Assembly: GCA_021521415.1 (NCBI GenBank)
Contig: JAIQDT010000001.1
Location: 8,742,001-8,806,000, forward strand
Length of the DNA: 64,000 nt
From: Bidens hawaiensis
Lineage: Eukaryota; Streptophyta; Magnoliopsida; Asterales; Asteraceae
Direction: 5' to 3'
Part shown: one piece after another, positions 23,303 to 35,444 of the stretch
Numbering within the stretch: position 1 is the first letter of the stretch
How the letters are laid out: every line of letters begins with the position of its first letter
Notes under the pieces: model-generated
Databases searched by the model: none
What the model was told of the DNA's origin: nothing
What the model saw: the letters and a program-made list of their open reading frames with translations, nothing else
Made by a program: the position numbers and the translations under genes

Positions 23303-23528
23303 CTTTTAAATTCGATCCAAAAAAACGTTGCATGAGATTGGCGCCGGCTTTTTTAGTCGAAAAGAAGCATAAGATAGCGGAGGTTATGTCGCCATCCGGT
23401 GACAGTGATGTTTGTGACGTCCAAGCCGCTACTGTTTTGTGAGTGTCAGCGACCACTGATTTGCAAGATTGAACAGATGTTCGATCGCGGGCTAAGACCC
23501 CAACTATATCTCTATCTATCAATGTTTC
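23303..23528 (-). other. Candidate minus-strand exon, function unknown
   Basis: This 226-bp stretch is open in one minus-strand frame, beginning after ATATGCAG (acceptor-like) and ending at AAAAG|GTAATCC (donor-like). It is markedly more GC-rich than its surroundings. The peptide contains SLSPDGDITSAILCFFS and CKSVVADTHKTVAAW; no family is recognised. It is probably part of the same decayed or uncharacterised transcript as the pieces at 22000 and 24000. Confidence 0.35.
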
Positions 23529-23962
23529 CTGCATATAAAATGATATCCTTAGTTGCAAATACTAAAGAGACGCTCTTGTAATTATGGATGAATGAATTAT
23601 ACCACCGTCTTAACATGTCCAGGTTAAGACAGTAAAATCAAACAAAACATGTTCTTCATATACTGGTTTAATAGATGAACAATTCGTCATAAAAAACCTA
23701 ATTAGCAAAATAGTTAGAACCAGGAACCGAGATAAATGAATCATCAATAATAATAGCTTTCAAACTGAATATCAACGTAAGTGAATTTAGAATACCAATT
23801 CAGAAATAGAAAACGATTGTAGAATTAGGGTTTTGTGCGTGATGTACCCTAATCGACAATCAGAACATAATCAAGACATATTCTATATTATTAACAGATT
23901 CAAAAGATTGAGAACTGAAAAACTGGATGAATAAGAATCGAACCAATTAATAGAGTACATAC

Positions 23963-24070
23963 CTATTGAAACGATTGCAAGAAAGCCTTAGATGATGGAA
24001 GATTGAAACTGATGACAACAACAACGTATCGAATGACCTTGAAAAGCAGGGGAGATTCGGGTTTCATGGT
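23963..24070 (-). other. Candidate first exon with ATG and splice donor, minus strand
   Basis: On the minus strand an ATG opens a 34-codon frame beginning MKPESPLLFKVIRYVVVVIS and ends in TAG immediately before GTATGTAC, a good donor. This fits a short upstream ORF or a 5' exon of a noncoding or decayed gene reading leftward into 23528-23303. It could also be chance. Confidence 0.3.
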
Positions 24071-24349
24071 TTAGAAGTTTAGAGCATCAGGGAAGAATGA
24101 CAACAGGCAATGTGATATAATCCATTTTACCTTATCCAAACCCGTCATAAGTACCCGCGAATTTTATAAGGCAAATTATGGGGAGCCTTCGTTCAGAAAT
24201 TAAGCAATCTGGTGGCTTCAAAAGGGTGGGAAACGATGTGAGAGCGACACGTAGAAGATTTTTTGGTAGACAATTACATAGATAGTTAGATTAGTATTAA
24301 GATTGATATTATTAAGAATTAAAAATGTATCTAATTATACTATTAAACT

Positions 24350-24375
24350 AGGGTATAGCCCGTGTTACACACGAG
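24350..24375 (-). repeat. Helitron 3' terminal stem-loop
   Basis: CCCGTGTTACACACG forms a 6-7 bp stem (CCGTGT/ACACGG type) around a 3-base loop. Copies with full seven-base arms (CCCGTGT...ACACGGG) lie near 10411, and a one-mismatch copy lies at 27015. Confidence 0.6.
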
Positions 24376-25089
24376 TGGAAAAACAAGTCAACAAACATAA
24401 TAAATTTAGACAAAAAATTCAAACACACAAAACTTCTATGACTTTCGGACCAAAACGTTAACCATTTACAATGTCTAGATATTAAAAGTTTAGGGTTAAA
24501 ATAAGTTAGTATACACCAAACCACAAAAAAACATTAACAAAAGACCTAAACATGTTCTTTCATATTAAACTACCATCAACTTTTTCAAATAGTCTAACAA
24601 AAGAAACTTATGTTGCTTCAGCACCTGAAGAATTATAAAAACAATATAATCCAAATTAAATATACAATTAAAATAATAACATGTTTAATAATGAAAGCTC
24701 GTGTTACACACGGATGAAAGTTATAAAAGAAAAAAAAATATAACATGTAATACGTAAATTGAGTTATATTATATAATGATATTTATTTATGACTTTTATA
24801 ATAAGTTTTTAAAATATTTATACACTATTAATTATAAGCTATAATTTGCAAACCAAATCTTACTGATTGATTTATTTTAAAGCAAAACATTCATATAGAT
24901 ATTATTATACATTTATAAAAATAATTTTTAGAAAAAAGGTTGTCACATATTAAAAAATGTCTTTGTATAATGTTGGAAGAATTGGAGACAAAGACTCAAA
25001 CAGTAATGTAAAATTTGAATATTTTTCAATGGCTAGTAACTTGTGGATCATACGCGTGAAAATTGTATATAAATATATATAGAGACAAT

Positions 25090-25090
25090 G

Positions 25091-25119
<29 letters not shown>
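25090..25119. repeat. (ATA)n microsatellite
   Basis: About ten ATA/TAA triplets inside the Helitron-like element. Confidence 0.95.
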
Positions 25120-25121
<2 letters not shown>

Positions 25122-25979
25122 ATTGATAGTGTAATATTAATTAGAACAAATAATTTTACATTCACTATAATGTATTACATTGTTGTTTTTATTAAAACAA
25201 AATAATATACAACAACAAATAACGTAAAATGCTAACTTAAAACATCTTTCTAACTTAATCCATTAAGCCAAAAAGATATATCAATAACTACATTATGATA
25301 TATGAAGTTATAAAGTCTTGTTTATTACACAATAATCGAAATATAAAGAAATGTGTTGTAATTTTTTATACTTACAAAGAAGAAAAATAAAATAACTACA
25401 AAATCAAATTCAATGTATTGTTAATAAGAGAAATAAATGTACAAATACAATTCACAAACTATAAACAAATCATAAATCTCTATGTACATCCTTGGAATGA
25501 AAGAATGAATTTTATGATAAAAATTATACAGAAATAGTCATTATATTATCATACTGTTAATAATATAAGTTATTTGAAAAAATTATTACACGGTTTTTAT
25601 TTATAGATGATTTGGATAAACTTTGTAAGGATGTGATCGAATTAATTATGATGTCAGTTTTTGTCTAAATCTGATTATTAAATTTGAATATTAGAGTGTG
25701 TAAGTTTCGGTTTAATTTAAATATTCATATTTTGTCAAATTTGGTTATGAAATAAATAAGAATATTAAATTTGAATATTAAAGTGTATAAGTTTCGGTTT
25801 AATTCAAATATTCATATTTTGTCAAATTTGGTTACAAAATGATTTATAGATGAAAAATAAATATGTCTTTTTAGTTAAAAAAATAGTATAACTTAAAAAT
25901 AACTTGTGACGACACGAATTCATACCGAACAAATTTGATACTCTTTTAAAATTTACACAACACGTTTCGAAATAATTAC

Positions 25980-27476
25980 AAAATATTTAAAAAAATGGTT
26001 AATTAGTCAACTTCAAAAAATTATGGAAATGTTTTTTATTTTTGAAACATCGATATCGGAAGGTTTATTTTAGAATTTAATTTTGACATTTAGACATAAT
26101 AAAAATGGTCAAATATAAAAAAATAGAAACTTTGTTGAGATTGAAGATTATGGAAAGCTTTAAAAGTTTGTGTTTAATTTGTAAAATTCCGTATTAATCG
26201 AGTTTAATTATGTTATGACTATTAACCATAAATAAAGCAATTATAGTGACTATTTAAAATTTGAAATTAAAATATAAATTCGAAATGATTTATTTAAATT
26301 TCGCATTTAAGTAACAACTTATTATATTTTTAGTAACTTAAAAGTAACTTATAATGATGATTCTAATTTGAATTTCGAATAGAAGATTGAAATTATTAAT
26401 TTGGGGGTTTATTTTTAGACATTAATTTTAACATTTAGGCGTAATTAAAAATGATCAAATATAAACAAATGGAAAGTTGGTTGACATTGAAAAATATGGA
26501 AAACTTTAAAAGTTAGTTAGTAATTAGTCAAATTTCGTATTTAATCGGAAATAAATATGTTATGAATGTTAATTATTTATTAATTAAGAATATTAAGCAA
26601 CAAAGATAATACTAATATTTTGGTCAAGCTACGTATTTGAAATCATTAATGCTGGAATTCGGTAATAATGCTGGAACATATTTTAGGCATCAAAAAAGCT
26701 ATAATTTTATACGTATTTAATCTTATTAATTATGTCATCAATATTAAGCAGAATTTAAATAACAAAGACTTGTATTTTAAGTAAGATTTTTAAAGAAAGG
26801 TCAAATGACTATCTTCATTTAAAATTTAAATATCAACTGAAATCATTAATTTTATTTAAAAAGGTAATTTGGTAAAACAACTGGAAAAAGTTTTATGTAA
26901 AAAGTTTATTAAAAAAAAGAATAACAAACACTTTTAAAATTGATAGAAATTTTCAATAACATCAACACATGTTAACAATCAAAACATGTTTACAATTAAT
27001 AGAAATAGGATAGTACCCGTGTTACACACAGGTGTAACATATTTAAAATGTAATATATATGTGACATCATATAAATTTATTGAAATGCAAATGTCGTATT
27101 TATAAATTATTATAATCTTACATGAATTGTAAATTTGAATAATTTAAGAATCAAAATGGTTTTATTTTAACCAATAATTTGACATAATTAACATTGATAA
27201 TATAATCTTGAATTCGAATTCAAATTCAAAAAGAATCGTGCAACAATTAATTGGTACTTTAATGAGAGATTTTACAATTAATGCGAGATTGGAAAACTTG
27301 GAAAGAATTTTGAGATTGGAAAACTTTTAATGCGAGACTTTTAACTTCAAAATGGAATAATTAAAATAACAATTCAAATTTAACAAACTTTAACATTGTA
27401 TTATGGCGATACTGCAAAAAAATAACAAACAAATACAAGAAAATATCAATACTTTACAAATTAAAAACCAAGAGAA
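25980..27476. repeat. Segment B homologue within the Helitron-like element
   Basis: Nearly identical to 9381-10873 in the copia element, in the same orientation. Small differences include ATGGTCAAATATA here against ATGAAATATA there, so this copy keeps four bases lost in the other. Flanks on both sides differ from those in the copia, which marks this longer locus as the likely donor or a relative of it. Confidence 0.9.
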
Positions 27477-28395
27477 ATTAGAAAACGGGTTAACTAAAAT
27501 ACAATCATAATGACTAAAACAAACACAATCAATCTACTCTCAATCAAATACTGTTTCCATGCAATTAGCCAATCTACCAAGTTAGGCAGCCATAAACTGA
27601 AATTATTAAGAATAAATTAATGTTAGATATACTGAACTATTAAAAAAACAAATCAGTAAGAATTATCAATGGATGTAATCGGAGTAATTATCATAATAAT
27701 TCCGATAAGGAAATAAATCAACAATATTTTCGTATATCTCAAAACCTTCAACATGTCAATTGAATCATGGAGTTTGATGTTGAACCTATATAGATTATAG
27801 TAAAATTAGAATACAATTAGAAAGAATACAAAAAACAAATTGGGAAAGAAATTGAAATGACAATGAAAATAACCTGAAAGTTATAAAACAACCATTGTTA
27901 TAGGTATACGACATTACCGGAAAAACTTACCAGAAAAATGTAAATACGTCCACATATTAGCCTCATCGCCGTTTTGATTTACAACCTAAACTGATTTTAA
28001 TAAAATTAGTTGACAATGAAAATAAAGATAAAAAGGTTAGAGGAAACAATAACCGGAAGAAAATATAATGTTGCCGGAAATACATATATCAACAATCAGA
28101 AGTTTATAATAAAATATAAACTTACCGGAAAACGATTAATACATATCTAGATCTAGAGTAGCCGAAATATATGAGAGGGTGAAAAGAGATCTGGCTAATG
28201 GAGAAAGAGAGAAAAATATGTTTAGGGTGAAAAACTATGAATTAATAAGGTTTAAATATAGGGTGTTTGGTCAACATGACACGTGGCAGCCTAATAGAGA
28301 ATATGTGAATGGAAAGTTGCTGACTGGATTGCACATGTGGATAGCCTAGAAGAAGGCCATTTATACAATTGTATTGCTTTAATAGTATTTAAAGA

Positions 28396-29047
28396 TCAAC
28401 AGAATTTATGTCCACTTGGTCTCTTCCTATTGGTGATATTCTATTGTTTCCATATATAACAACCACTTCTAAGAATTTCTTTACAATTATATAATTCAAA
28501 AATAAATTACATTGATGAACAACCCATTTAGCTTATGCAATACCCGTATTTAATCAATCTCCATCAAATATCGTGACTGAATAAACCCTAATTGACCATC
28601 TCATCTTTCCTTCTATCACGACGCTATAATCCTCCCTTTTTTATCTCCACATTTATCATCAAGTAACTTATGTTATACCAAATCAAACTCTATATCTTGA
28701 TGATTTTGCGCCGATTTCGTGGTGCTTCTTTTTCTAAATAATTTCCATCAATTAAAGCTGATATTGAGGTTAGTCGATTATATCTAATTTATTTCAATTA
28801 TAAATGATTTTTTGTTTGATAAAGAAACAAATAATATTATCTATAAGGTTAATGATTGAGCAAAAACTAATTGGAATTATAACTATAGTATAAACGAAAT
28901 GTTTGGCACCACAACTTAGTTTAAGTAATAAATGCTAAAATGCGCCTAGCCAATTATGATAGTCCATCTGTTGTTCTCCACTCACACCAGCGCAACAGCT
29001 GTAATCTTGCCTGCCATCATCTGTTACAGCCACGAACCCATTTCTAA
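28396..29047. other. Spacer between two Helitron-like units
   Basis: AT-rich, without a recognisable gene. A 16-base string ATTATAAATGATTTTT near 28796-28813 recurs in near-identical form just after the second Helitron 3' end (about 30814-30829), which may mark the original continuity of the target. Confidence 0.4.
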
Positions 29048-30813
29048 TCTATACTAAACTTTAATTACTTCCTGCAGCATCGCTATTCCCCTTCATAATC
29101 CCTTCGGTCACCATGTTGAAGACTGCCTGCTGTCTTATTGGTGGTCACCGATGTCGGGTTCCTTTTTTGAACCCTTGGTAGCGATTGGGTGGTGGTGATG
29201 GTCGTCGATTTCAATTCACCCCGATTGTTGCCGGGTTCCTTTTCCGAACCCTCGGTGGCGGTTGTGTGGTGTGATCTGAAGCAGTGGTGATCGCCTGTAA
29301 CTATTGGCGGTGGTGATTGTGCCTGTAACAGTGGTTATATCGGGTTTCAGGAATTACGATAATCCATAATGTTTTTGTGGTGGTCACGAGTTATGACTCT
29401 CGATGACGATTGTGAGTTTCACTTACATATCGGGTTAACAGTTTTATCGGTGGCCTTTGAGCAACATGACTTGGTTGAATATTTGTGTAATGATGTTTTT
29501 TTTTTATATTCGGGTTTATGTAAAGCTGATTTCAGGTTGCATATGTTGGACAACATCAGTTTCATCACTGCTTTTCTTAGGTTGTATTGCGCATTTATTC
29601 TATTGCAGGTGAACTTATGGTATTTTACAGTGATTCTGTACAACCCATCCGTGTATATACTAACTAAACTATTGAAAGCAAATGGAAGGATAAAACTAAG
29701 GACGTTGACAGGAGTTGGGTTATAGCTCTATTCTTTTTATTTGTTGTTCGCAGAGGATTGTTGATTATGGAATTTTGCAGGTTTGGTCCCTCGATTCCAA
29801 GTATCATCAGATTTACTACGACTTTTGTTTTATGGTTGTGTATATTCTAGGTGATATTGTTGTAGGGGTTAGATATGATTTGGTTGTGTATACTAAACTA
29901 TTGAAAGTTGGATTTCAATTCCAACTATCAAATAACATAATTTAATAATTTGGTGTAGGGATGAGCTCGGTATCGTACCGGTACCGAAAATATCGATCCC
30001 GAAAAACGCAACTTATTTGTACCGGTATTGAAATATTTGGTTCGGTACCATACCGGTACCGGGATAGTACCGGTACGTACCGATCCCGAAACTCAAAACT
30101 TTGGTACCGATTCAGTACTGATGCTAACGGTACCGATTTCGGTAACGGTACGGAATTTGCTCATCCATAATTTGGTGTGCATATTTTTGGTGGATTAAAT
30201 TATGTAACAGTTTTTGATTTGCTTGCTGCATGCTCAAATAAAATTATTTTCCATAATTCAAAAAGATACAAGATTACGTCTTTAGATGTCAATAGCTAAG
30301 TTTTCAACTGCAGAATATCGATTTGTTGCAGTATTTTATACTTTTGCATTGTTGTAGTGTATGCATAGTTTTGGTTCGAAAGGATGAAACAATTGTGTGT
30401 GGTGTTCTTTATTTTAGTATTTATTTTTGTTTTGCTTTATGTTTAGTCGTTAACTGTTGTTACTTCTTGGTGGTTAATGTTTGGTTATTGGTTATAAGAC
30501 ATTAAGATTTAAATGTACAGGGATATCTTTTAGTTGAAGATTTTGGATACTTGCTTATGTATTGTTTTTTCTGCAGCAGTTTGATTTTTTCTTTTTTTGT
30601 GATGTAGGTCGATTGGTGTGATCGTCTTTTGTGATGTTTGACGACCGCTGGTTTAAGGTGTGGTTTTCAACTTAAGTAATTGTTAGCTTTTCGTTGTTAG
30701 TATCTTTTAACGTGAGTGGTGGTTACTGCCCTAATGTTTGTAATTTATGCGACTCTGACGTTTCAGAAAAAAAACATAAACGGCTCGGCGCAATGTGCCG
30801 GGCAAAATCCTAG
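29048..30813 (+). mobile_element. Second Helitron-like unit, plus strand
   Basis: The 3' end is well formed. GCTCGGCGCA and TGTGCCGGGC (30784-30803) pair with two G-T wobbles, followed by AAAATCCTAG and a T at 30814, the Helitron pattern. A possible 5' end is TCTATACTAAAC at 29048 after an A. No Rep/helicase is seen. The interior carries an imperfect direct repeat of about 77 bp around GGGTTCCTTTT(T/C)(T/C)GAACCC (29150-29290) and a nested hAT-type insert. The 5' boundary is a guess. Confidence 0.5.
29956..30169. mobile_element. hAT-type miniature element with GGTACCG core
   Basis: The 214-bp insert starts TAGGGATGAGC and ends GCTCATCCATA (inverted, 10 of 11), between perfect 8-bp direct repeats ATTTGGTG (29948-29955 and 30170-30177). 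Most of the interior is reiterated GGTACCG/CGGTACC and close variants such as TACCGGTACC, so each strand is rich in self-complementary pieces. It has no coding capacity, and the open frame across it merely reflects the repeat. Confidence 0.88.
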
Positions 30814-32849
30814 TTATAAATGATTTTTGAATTAGGGTGATCAGAATTGATGATTTAAATTCTGGTATTTTAAAACACACGAACCTATTCTACAATTAAA
30901 GTGATAAGATTTTACTTTAATTATAAAGGAAAATTTTTTATTATGATTTATTTTCCACCGGTTTGATTCAAATTAAAGATTATCGTTTGATGGTAGTAAT
31001 GTAATAGTTTCGTTGATTAGTTATATAGATATCATTTGTTTTTGTACAAAAAGTTTCATACATATTTTGATGAGTTATCCCAATTATTTGTTTCTAATTA
31101 TCAAATTTTAGTTCAAATGATGTTATTTTTTTTGCAACCTATTTTTTTGTTTTTTTAATGCAGACCTTCATTTAGTAGCCAAAACCAGATATGAAGCATG
31201 GATAACAAACATATGACATAACTAAGTGTGTTTTTGATTTTCTTTTTATTATATTAATTGAATTTATATGTTATAACTTGATCAAGTGATTTTTATTTAA
31301 ATTTATATCTTATAACTTGATCAACTGATAAATATTTATAACTTTTTTTTTATATTTATAATTGAAATCAAATCAATATCAGATCAACAACATAATTACG
31401 AAAATCTTTGAATATTATTTGTTCAAATTAGTAATTATATACATTAATATAGCTTAACTAAATCAAATCAAAATGAAATCAATTGTATCAACAAAATATG
31501 TAGATTAAATAATAATTCATTTTACATAGGTAAGTTATGGTAGCAAATTTAATGAAAAGGGTCTGTTATAGGAATGCCAAACCGTTGCATAACTTATGTT
31601 TCTCAAATTCAAAACAACAATTATTGGTAATTGTTTTGACTAATTTTTTGAATATCAAAGTGATTATCATTATTACGGAAACTATACATATACAACTAAT
31701 TAGATACCAAAACCGTTTTTTAAATTATTTAACTAACAAATTAAGTATAATAATATAAGCATTCAGTTTCGGCTAATTTTGAGGGATGTTAGTTTATCAA
31801 TTGATCTTATTTCCATTAGTTTTCTCAATGTGTTCAATATTTCAAGACTTTGAAAATTCTTAATTATATGTTCCAAAAATATTTATTTTTTTACATTCAT
31901 TTTTTATTTAACTATCCAAATATTATAATTTCTTTATATACTTTGTTATTGGTAATTATTATCAAAACAAATTGAATATAATATTTATTAATTGCCAGCA
32001 TTACGTAGTAATGACAAATTAGAAATTGATTCGCTATTTTCGAAATTATTTTCATTTCAAAATCAAATTTTAACTTAATAGTTAATATTACGTTAATGAC
32101 TAGATAATAACTTTTCAGTTTTGGAGTTTACTTTTTTCCAAATTAAAATTATATTCAAAAGCTCTTTCTGAATATAATTAAATCATCTAATAGTTTTCTC
32201 AATTTACTTTGTGATAGTCATCTGTCAAAATTAATTAATTACTTTCTAAAATAAAATTTGTGAGATTAACTTTTCTAATTTCATCAAATATCTCAAAATT
32301 CAAAATCATTTCAATGATCAGATTAAAATCATATTCAATTATCAAAATTACATATCATTCAATTTACCATAATTTTGCAAAATCATCGATTTATGAATTA
32401 ATTGTAATTAAAACCTTTAATTATTTCCTATATAAACGGGAAAATGTATTGACTTTTTTTTTTATATTTAAGAGATTAAGAGATTCATTTTCACAACATT
32501 TGGTACTAAGCTTAATAACATTTTTTCATATTGATTTATTTATTATGCTTACTTAAATTTATATCCATCGACTTTTGTAGGAATTATCAAAAGTTTTTTT
32601 GATGCACTTTTATGGTGATGACGCCTCATGTGGCGGTATAATGATTAGGAGAAATAATATAGTATACAACGATAAACTTCAATTTGGTGAGATGATATCA
32701 AAATGGTATATAAACTATCATCTCATGCTCAATCTCCAATCGGGGGTGTTAGGTAAAAACCTCAATTTTATTTGGTGTTTGTTGTATAAGGTTATATTTA
32801 TTTTTTTTACTTTATCGAAAATTTTATTAATTATTTTTTTATTATAACT
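30814..32849. other. Very AT-rich spacer, no gene supported
   Basis: Open frames at 31537-31758, 32260-32556 and 32599-32847 are Ile/Asn/Phe-rich, as expected by chance in AT-rich DNA. None shows a domain. No repeats shared with other parts of the window were noticed. Confidence 0.5.
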
Positions 32850-32854
32850 ACATA
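32850..32854. repeat. Target-site duplication ACATA (left)
   Basis: ACATA recurs at 34932-34936, directly after the LTR end. Confidence 0.8.
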
Positions 32855-33450
32855 TGTAACATCCTGAATATTATAATGATAAATAAAGAAAGTTACGTTT
32901 AGTGATTTCGCGTTATTAATTAAGTAATATCGAGTAAAGAACGGATCATGGACTTATATTAATTAAGGTGGGTTAAATGGGAATGGGCATTAGGTCCATG
33001 GGCTTTAAGGGATATAAATATCCCCTAAACCAACCTAAAACCCTAAATACTCATTCTTACCATCTTATTCTCTAACACACTCCAAAAACACATACACCAC
33101 ACCACCATATACGGCCGGCGGCCGAGAGAGAGAAACGAGCAAGATCCGAGAGAGATTAAACGTTAGTTGTGATTAGATTTTTGTTATTCGAGTCCTACAC
33201 GAGATCTAGAGTTCCTAAACAAGCTAACCAATATCGAACGAGCACAAAAGGTATGTTCTTGACCTTTAAAGTTTACGTTTTATTGAACGTTTTTACCATA
33301 AAGGTCCGAACTTTACGTCATTCCGGGCTAAGTTTTACCCGAACAAGGCCATGGGAATGATCGCGGGACTTGTTAACGTCATATCCAAGAATTTCTCGAT
33401 GAAACGAGGGTGATTCTGGTGATTACGAATGAACAGAGGCGAATGCTGAA

Positions 33451-33743
33451 TAACTTCGCCTTCAAGCAAGTTCGCTTGCAAGCAAGTTCGCCAGCCAAGT
33501 TCGCCCCTGACAACTTCGCTGAGTACATAAGTTCGCTGAGTAAGTTCGTCAAGCCATAACTTCGCCCGGTGATAAGTTCGTTCAATGCTAACTTCGCCTG
33601 AGTTAAGTTCGCTGAATGCTTAACTTCGCTGAATGATAAGTTTGCTTAAAAGATAAGTTCGCTTAACACTAAGTTCGCTTACAGTAAGTTCGCCTAATGT
33701 TAAGTTCGCTTATTGTTAAGTTCGCTTAATGATAAGTTCGCTA
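33451..33743 (+). repeat. Array of 19 AA(C/G)TTCGC motifs
   Basis: In about 290 bp the octamer AAGTTCGC or AACTTCGC, allowing one mismatch in three copies, occurs 19 times at irregular 12-22 bp intervals with TAA or GATAA often before it. The surrounding bases vary, so this is a reiterated short motif and not a tandem unit. The same motif is abundant in the adjacent, unrelated copia element. Confidence 0.9.
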
Positions 33744-34344
33744 GAGTTAGCAAATTAGAAAATAAATTAAAAAAAAACCTAATGAAAAATGTGTTAAGAC
33801 AGTTAATGGAAATTAAATTTTTCCAAGTTCACCTGGCAGCTCGACCCCATCCAGGGGCTCTGCCCCTTGGACCCTGCTAGGGGCTGCCGCCCCTAGAACC
33901 CCGCTTTCAGGGGCGCTGCCCCCGGACCCCCGTTCGTTGTGGGTTATATAAAGATAGAAATACAACATGAATAGTAGTAGTTAATTGATACATGTAAATA
34001 TTATACAGTTAGCCGTGCACAGCTCAAGAAGGGAATAACGATTAATGGAGAGCGTAACAGGATTCAGGTGAGTTTCTAGCCCCATTTATGTGTTATGTTT
34101 TCGGGGTTGTGTGCATACTCAATATGTTTGTTAATACGCTTATCCTAAGAGATAAGTGTATGCCTTATGTGAATAATGTGAAATGTCTGAATGATTGCTT
34201 GATGGTACGTGAACGATCTTCGGATATTGCACATACTGTCAGGTTGTAACGCTATGTATAAGGTAAGTATGATATGTATGCTTATGTGTATGAACGTGAT
34301 AAAATTAATAAAAGAATGACAGGATGGTTGTATGGTTGTATGGT

Positions 34345-34510
34345 TACGAAAAGGGTACCGAGCCCTAATAATACTCGAGGTATGATGTATGTTGTATGGT
34401 AACGAAGAGGGAATCGAACCCTACTAATATTCGAGGAAAGAGGGTACCGAGCCCAAATAATACTCGAGGAAGGAGGGTACCGAGCCCTAATAATACTCGA
34501 GGAATGTAGG
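34345..34510 (+). repeat. Tandem repeat GGGTACCGAGCCC...ACTCGAGG in solo LTR
   Basis: Four units of about 36-55 bp carry GGGTACCGAGCCC(T)AATAATACTCGAGG with AAGGA linkers. One unit is diverged (GGGAATCGAACCCTACTAATATTCGAGG). The right-hand gypsy LTR has analogous CTCGGTAG-containing repeats at 59770-59970. Confidence 0.8.
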
Positions 34511-34964
34511 GCGAAATGCTCTTTATAACGTAAGATATGAAAGCAAGTTAGTACAAAAGAAAGTATGAAAGTATGAAAGTATGATTGAAAGAATATAAGT
34601 TTATGTGTATTGTATAATGTATGATTAACTAGAACTCACTCAGCGTAGCTGACTTTTAGTATGCACGCAAGTGAGTAGGATGAGGCAGCTCGCTTGAGGG
34701 GACACGTGGCGTTGAATAAGAGACTGGCATCGGAAGGCTCAGGGCGTATTATATTTTAATTACTTAGTTTTTGAAAGACAAGTTGGTTGTTTAAGACAAG
34801 TTTTGAATTGTTATGAAATGTTCTATTAAAGTATTTATATTCCGCGAATGTTTTTAATACTCTGATATTTAGAACTGCGTTTATGAGTAAATCCAACACG
34901 AAAGTAGGGCTACCGATAACGGGGCTTTACAACATATCTGGAGCTTGATAGTGGAATACGACTA

Positions 34965-35366
34965 TGTAGGTTCCCAGCTGGATCTAAACAGAAGTATCTC
35001 GTGCACATAGGGTGCGGAATCCCCAACATATACGATACAAGTGTATAAACGAGATAACGTAATGAACACAAACACGTAAAGCAAATGCTTAACTGTTATT
35101 AGCTTAGAGAGCTCTTAACCGATAAACCACCGTCCACAAACAAAATGACTCAAAAACTAACTATTGAACGGCAGAAGTTAGGTTTATATAAACCACGACA
35201 ACTTCGCTTAATAGGATAGGCGAAGTTGTCCCTAACTTCACTGACTGCTAAGTTCACTAAACCAAAAGAACAAACCAACAAGTTCACCAATACGTAACAA
35301 ACCAAAGTAACGATTACAGACACGATAAACTCAAGACTAATGAACTACTGACATAATGCACCAACA
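34965..35366 (-). repeat. 3' LTR of the 12-kb copia
   Basis: On the minus strand it begins TGTTGGTGCATTATG and ends GGGAACCTACA. It carries the TATA palindrome GGTTTATATAAACC (35181-35194) and the inverted repeat GACAACTTCGCt/GGCGAAGTTGTC (35197-35230). Confidence 0.92.
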
Positions 35367-35377
35367 GACTCTCCCTT
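35367..35377 (-). promoter_or_regulatory. Polypurine tract of the 12-kb copia
   Basis: The minus strand reads AAGGGAGAGTC directly before the TGTTGG start of the 3' LTR. Confidence 0.75.
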
Positions 35378-35444
35378 GGAAGTAGCTTCATTTCTCTTAC
35401 AGCTTCGTCTCGTCTTGTAATCCAAAAATCCGTACCCACGATAT

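Larger units (their letters stand above)
24348..28395 (-). mobile_element. Helitron-like element, minus strand
   Basis: On the minus strand the 3' end reads ...CGTGTGTAACACGGGCTATACCCTAG followed by T. This is a short GC-rich stem-loop a few bases before CTAG, the Helitron 3' signature with insertion into AT. At the other end TCTTTAAATACTATTAAAGC follows an A at 28396-28395, fitting a Helitron 5' TC start. No Rep/helicase frame is visible, so it would be non-autonomous. Related stem-loops at 24699 and 27015 suggest nested or composite structure. Minus-strand sequence near 28240-27940 has several ...CCG|GTAAGT donor-like sites, as if a gene leader had been captured. The 5' end is less certain than the 3' end. 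Confidence 0.6.
32855..34931 (+). mobile_element. Gypsy solo LTR with intact target duplication
   Basis: The 2077-bp stretch begins TGTAACATCCTGAA and ends GGGGCTTTACA, flanked by ACATA on both sides. The start resembles the TGTAACGCCCTGAA start of the right-hand gypsy LTR. It holds no gag-pol. Internal landmarks are a leader-like CT-rich zone (33045-33110), an array of AA(C/G)TTCGC motifs (33451-33743), a GC-rich GGGGCTCTGCCCCT block (33850-33936), AGGTGAGTTTCTAGCCCC (34066-34083), and four repeats of GGGTACCGAGCCCTAATAAT (34345-34505). The likely origin is LTR-LTR recombination that removed the interior. Confidence 0.88.

Noticed and set aside
29961..30170. Arg/Tyr-rich ORF
   Set aside because: It is a reading of the GGTACCG repeats in a hAT-type insert.
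32260..32847. Two ORFs of 82-98 codons as possible genes
   Set aside because: They are Ile/Phe/Asn-rich as expected by chance in very AT-rich DNA, with no domain or splice structure.
33451..33743. CRISPR-like array (short repeats with variable spacers)
   Set aside because: The repeats are only 8 bases, spacing is 12-22 bp and irregular, and it lies in a plant LTR.
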